Assembly (NCBI GenBank): GCA_030248195.1
Contig: JASAND010004231.1
Span: forward strand, 20,374 to 84,373
Direction of reading: 5' to 3'
DNA: 64,000 nucleotides
Origin: Trissonchulus latispiculum
Lineage: Eukaryota; Nematoda; Enoplea; Enoplida; Ironidae
Part shown: positions 62,001 to 64,000 of the stretch, piece by piece
Numbering within the stretch: the stretch's first letter is position 1
Layout of the letters: every line of letters begins with the position of its first letter
Program-made: the position numbers and the translations under genes
The notes under the pieces: model-generated
The model's database searches: none
Seen by the model: only the letters and a program-made list of their open reading frames with translations
What the model was told of the DNA's origin: nothing

Positions 62001-63953
62001 TAAAACTTTAGGGATGAACCGATATCACTTAACAAAATTACCTAAACGTTAAGTCAAAACGTATAGGATATACAAACCTTATAGTCCTTGCCCATGCCCA
62101 GTTTGTATGGTATGGTGTTGGGCAGAGGACTGGTAGTCCGCGCTGGCACCTGTCCAGTGGAATTCGTCATGGTCATTTCGATGGAAAATCTCCCATCATC
62201 ATCATCGTCCTCATTACTCTCAAGATCACTCTCAAAATGGACCGTCTTAGAGAAGACACTCTTCACGTCAAACTTGGACGGCGGCAGGTGGCCTGTACGA
62301 CTTCTGGTAGAGTGACCTAGAAAATTAAGAAACATATAATTCACAGCTTTAATATGTCACAACAATGATATGGCCAAAAGGCACCAACTTCTTTCCGAAT
62401 TCGAAATCTTCGTTTGACGTCATTTAGGTTCCAGGTGATGGCGGGTATACTTGCCTTGTAATGTTGACTGATTCACAATGTGGAATATTTGATTGACGCT
62501 CCTTAAGTCTTTGCAGTTGGAAAGTCTCATTTTCAGAGCTTTTATAAAATTGCTAATTGAATGTTTGTGCCTGCCACGTAATAAATTAGTGTGATAATAC
62601 TCGCCATACGAAGTGTATTTCACCAGCGATTTCTTCATCTATCGTGTGTAGAATTCTCGGCTTCGGCCATGTCAACAATTAGCAACATTTGTTAATTAGT
62701 TCATTCTATGAGTATTTTTCGATATGAGCAGTCGGGCCTGCGGTCGTATGTTTTCTATATGATTATTTCTTTGCTTCATGGTATTTCCTATCTGTTTCTC
62801 CAGTAAAATTGTAAGTCGTATACTAAATCAATGATGCCTTTTATATTCTATTAGGGTATTAGCTGTCAGAGGTCTACTTCGTTAGTAGACTTGCACCCGA
62901 CTTTACCTGCGATCAGATTCGCCTCCTTAACCCTTTGAGTGTTGTAGTTGTGGGCCCATGCCGACCCATGCAAAATTTGCTACCATGGGTCCAAAAGGAC
63001 CCAAACTTTCGTTTATTATATAAACTTCGGGAAAATTAGTAAGAGTAAAATGACTATTGCTTATGTTTCTCTGTGTGATTTATCATGCCAGATTCCAATT
63101 GGACCCACTCCACAGAATTTTGGAGTTTTCGTTGTAGGCTTGGCAACACGCAATCGGCTGATACCGGACAGTTAGCCGGTAGTTAATAAGGGCACCAAAG
63201 TTATAAAAATCATTTTCAGGGATTGGGTAAATGTCATTGCTACACGTCCCCATTCAAATAATGATCATTAATTTATTTGCAAGTTTTAAAAAACCTGCCA
63301 GCAAATTTTATATAAGTACATTCTAACCTCCACCCAAACGGTTACTGGCCTTCCATTCTTCAATCAATTTGTCACACCGATGTAGAACGATAAATGCTAA
63401 AATAGTAATAAATGAGCCTAGACATTACAAAGTAAAAATATTCGAACGGAAAATGGAGCAAGCAACCAAATAAGCAGCAAAAGCTGTAAACATAAACATT
63501 TTGGCTACAAAAACCAAGATCACTGCAATTAGGAAAGAGAAAAACTATTTATAACAGAAGCAGAGCAAACCGACACCTCTCCAGCCGGACTTGTATGCAG
63601 AGACTGAGGTGAGTTCTTAATCTCTTCAATTATGCTAGCATAGCAGACACTTTTAACCACCAAAATATTCATTCAAGCAAAAATAACCGAGTGTTTTTAC
63701 TTTCGGAAAGGCGTAAGGACAAAGACAAAGTATAGACCAGAAAGAATGCTTTATCAACAGGAACCACGCTTACCATGTTTATTAATTCCATACTGATCCA
63801 GAAGTTCAGTATCCTGCTGCTCTCGACGAGCTTTACTGTGAGCCAGTACAGTGGAGAATTGTTGCAACAAAGTCAAGGGAACCGGCTGTCCGGAACCAGC
63901 ACTCGTGGACGCTTCAGGCTGCTCAACGGAATCCGAAGCGGGTGGTAGCTCCC
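44079..63953 (-). CDS. BPTF: BPTF / NURF301 chromatin-remodelling subunit, C-terminal 25 exons (5' end outside window)
   Basis: Exons: 63953-63774, 63396-63328, 62316-62078, 61765-61643, 61064-60818, 60185-60010, 59879-59720, 59120-58756, 58451-58100, 57903-57759, 57430-57249, 57066-56931, 56298-56201, 55913-55761, 55513-55352, 54971-54898, 54689-54550, 54279-54151, 53981-53861, 53719-53650, 53284-53032, 46628-46428, 45556-45391, 45279-45195, 44284-44079. All phases agree, giving about 1410 codons. WHIM/WSD-like parts (QYRVNGEGG; WPYPCSRPTLETCWRY) come first, then a coiled basic region (exons 17-20), two PHD fingers (exons 21-23: CLCRLPYDPTRYMVGCDLC, CLCRTPYDASKFYICCDVC) that both keep the aromatic residues used to read H3K4me3, then a bromodomain (exons 24-25). 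It is the large NURF subunit, anchoring the ISWI remodeller to modified nucleosomes. The N-terminal DDT domain and first PHD finger are expected beyond position 64000. The conserved bromodomain Asn is replaced by Tyr. Confidence 0.95.
44333..44676. mobile_element. Palindromic MITE (344 bp)
   Basis: CAAGAGTACATAATACATAA at the left end is matched by its complement at the right end, and the arms pair nearly to the centre. ATGTAGC occurs on both sides (44326-44332 and 44677-44683), a 7-bp direct repeat. It lies in the last BPTF intron. Confidence 0.75.
44733..45015. mobile_element. Probable GGCCGG-family hAT-like relic
   Basis: Left GGAGTGTTGTTGACCGGCC and right (reverse) GGAGTGCTACCGGCCC are similar inverted ends enclosing CGGCC-rich sequence. 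No target duplication was found. It lies in the last BPTF intron. Confidence 0.4.
46742..46813 (+). tRNA. tRNA-Thr(AGU)-like gene or tRNA-derived SINE head
   Basis: 72 nt fold to a full cloverleaf: acceptor GCCCGGG/CTCGGGC with one G-U pair, D-stem GCTC/GAGC, anticodon stem TCGGT/ACCGA, loop CTAGTTA (anticodon AGT), T-stem GTGGG/CCCAC with TTCGATC loop. Position 37 is T, unusual where A is expected. GTCACTACAG (46694-46703) and CTGTAGTGAC (46837-46846) flank it as inverted repeats, which suggests a mobile copy. It lies in the 6.4 kb BPTF intron, antisense to that gene. Confidence 0.75.
46819..46823 (+). terminator. RNA polymerase III terminator TTTTT
   Basis: A T5 run starts 6 nt after the tRNA 3' end, inside a short CCCGAATTTTTCGGG hairpin. 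Confidence 0.6.
47165..48737. mobile_element. Foldback element with tandem-repeat arms
   Basis: Arms of about 440 bp (47165-47605 and 48299-48737) are inverted copies. Each holds five to six units of about 54 bp containing CGCCTAAAATGATTGAAACC and GAATAGGGAATCTAG. The outermost bases are ACTAGTAAC and its complement. The 690-bp centre is unique and has no long ORF. This is the architecture of Foldback-type elements. It lies in the 6.4 kb BPTF intron. Confidence 0.8.
48815..50110. repeat. Tandem array, ~120-bp unit with G-tracts
   Basis: About ten copies of a unit of roughly 120 bp, each with GCGTGGGGACACAGAGATTT, AAATGAGTGTTTAA and a run of 6-11 G. Two variants alternate: one ends TGATGATGTGCG, the other GGTTGCCGATATTTGG. 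Non-coding; minus-strand ORFs are repeat artefacts. Confidence 0.85.
50134..52015. repeat. Tandem array, 139-142-bp units with higher-order structure
   Basis: About thirteen units start GGCCGCTGG at 50134, 50273, 50412 and onward. Type A units read ACCAAAGTCGGAAATTTTTT; type B units read ACCAAACATGGCCACTTTTG. The order B-A'-A-A repeats with a 566-bp period (from about 50550 and 51115). The unit length is not a multiple of three, so ORFs seen on both strands are not genes. Confidence 0.9.
52016..53030. other. Intron sequence downstream of the arrays
   Basis: Contains a trailing piece with CCAGGGCGCCACAGG (52332-52346) matching the array unit end, and poly-G tracts at about 52475-52490 and 52525-52540. 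No gene seen. Confidence 0.5.
55041..55196. mobile_element. Small palindromic MITE (156 bp)
   Basis: Ends GGGGCCTTTTCACGAAAGGG and (reverse) GGGGCCTGTACAAGAAAGAG, followed inward by paired TAGAGTAGA / TCTACTCT. A related degraded stretch lies near 41870-41970. It lies in a BPTF intron. Confidence 0.6.
59224..59309. repeat. Perfect 43-bp tandem duplication
   Basis: The unit starting GCGTTCCACTCGTATTAGG occurs twice without differences (59224-59266, 59267-59309) in the BPTF intron between 59719 and 59121. Confidence 0.9.
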
Positions 63954-64000
63954 CTGAAATGACAAAAACGACAATGTGCAATTAGTTGAAACATACAACT

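Overview
The window is nuclear DNA from a non-vertebrate animal. Genes are split by many GT-AG introns of about 50 bp to 6.4 kb, the chromatin gene is a metazoan BPTF/NURF301, and the introns are crowded with DNA-transposon relics (hAT-like, piggyBac-like, foldback) and satellite-like arrays. The exact phylum cannot be read from the sequence. A giant LTR element with 6.5 kb LTRs resembles in scale the giant Ty3/gypsy elements reported from flatworms, but that is only a comparison.

Layout, left to right. (1) 25-4929, plus strand: a complete eight-exon gene for a secreted CAP-domain protein with a cysteine-rich N-terminal region. (2) 5342-32172, sense on the minus strand: one 26.8 kb LTR retroelement flanked by a 4-bp GATT target-site duplication. 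Its LTRs (5342-11787 and 25608-32172) start TGTAATG and end CATTACA. The 13.8 kb interior carries five long ORFs, in sense order: Gag with a zinc knuckle; a linker ORF with a threefold repeat; a 1636-codon ORF with an Env-like glycoprotein, then a retropepsin, then two Gag-like segments; a protein with a recognisable NADAR domain; and an acidic protein of unknown function. I see no reverse transcriptase, RNase H or integrase. (3) 41477-32252, minus strand: a complete ten-exon secreted carboxylesterase with an intact Ser-Glu-His triad. Its stop is 80 bp from the LTR edge, so the retroelement sits between the 3' ends of two convergent genes. (4) 41478-44078: intergenic, with a hAT-like MITE that carries a second hAT-like MITE inside it. 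(5) 44079 to beyond the right edge, minus strand: 25 phase-consistent exons of BPTF/NURF301, ending in two PHD fingers and a bromodomain. One 6.4 kb intron holds a tRNA-like gene, a foldback element and two tandem arrays.

The strongest candidate for an undescribed system is the retroelement. It joins a NADAR enzyme domain, an Env with four CxxC motifs, a Gag-duplicated polyprotein and a likely -1 frameshift site. It also carries more than twenty short hairpins whose stems differ but pair, while the loop stays close to 5'-UUGNYAY-3' on the sense strand. These hairpins lie in the LTRs and in the gaps between ORFs, and I did not see them in the host genes. Exon boundaries were assigned by hand from splice signals, reading phase and family conservation; no alignment or database search was run.
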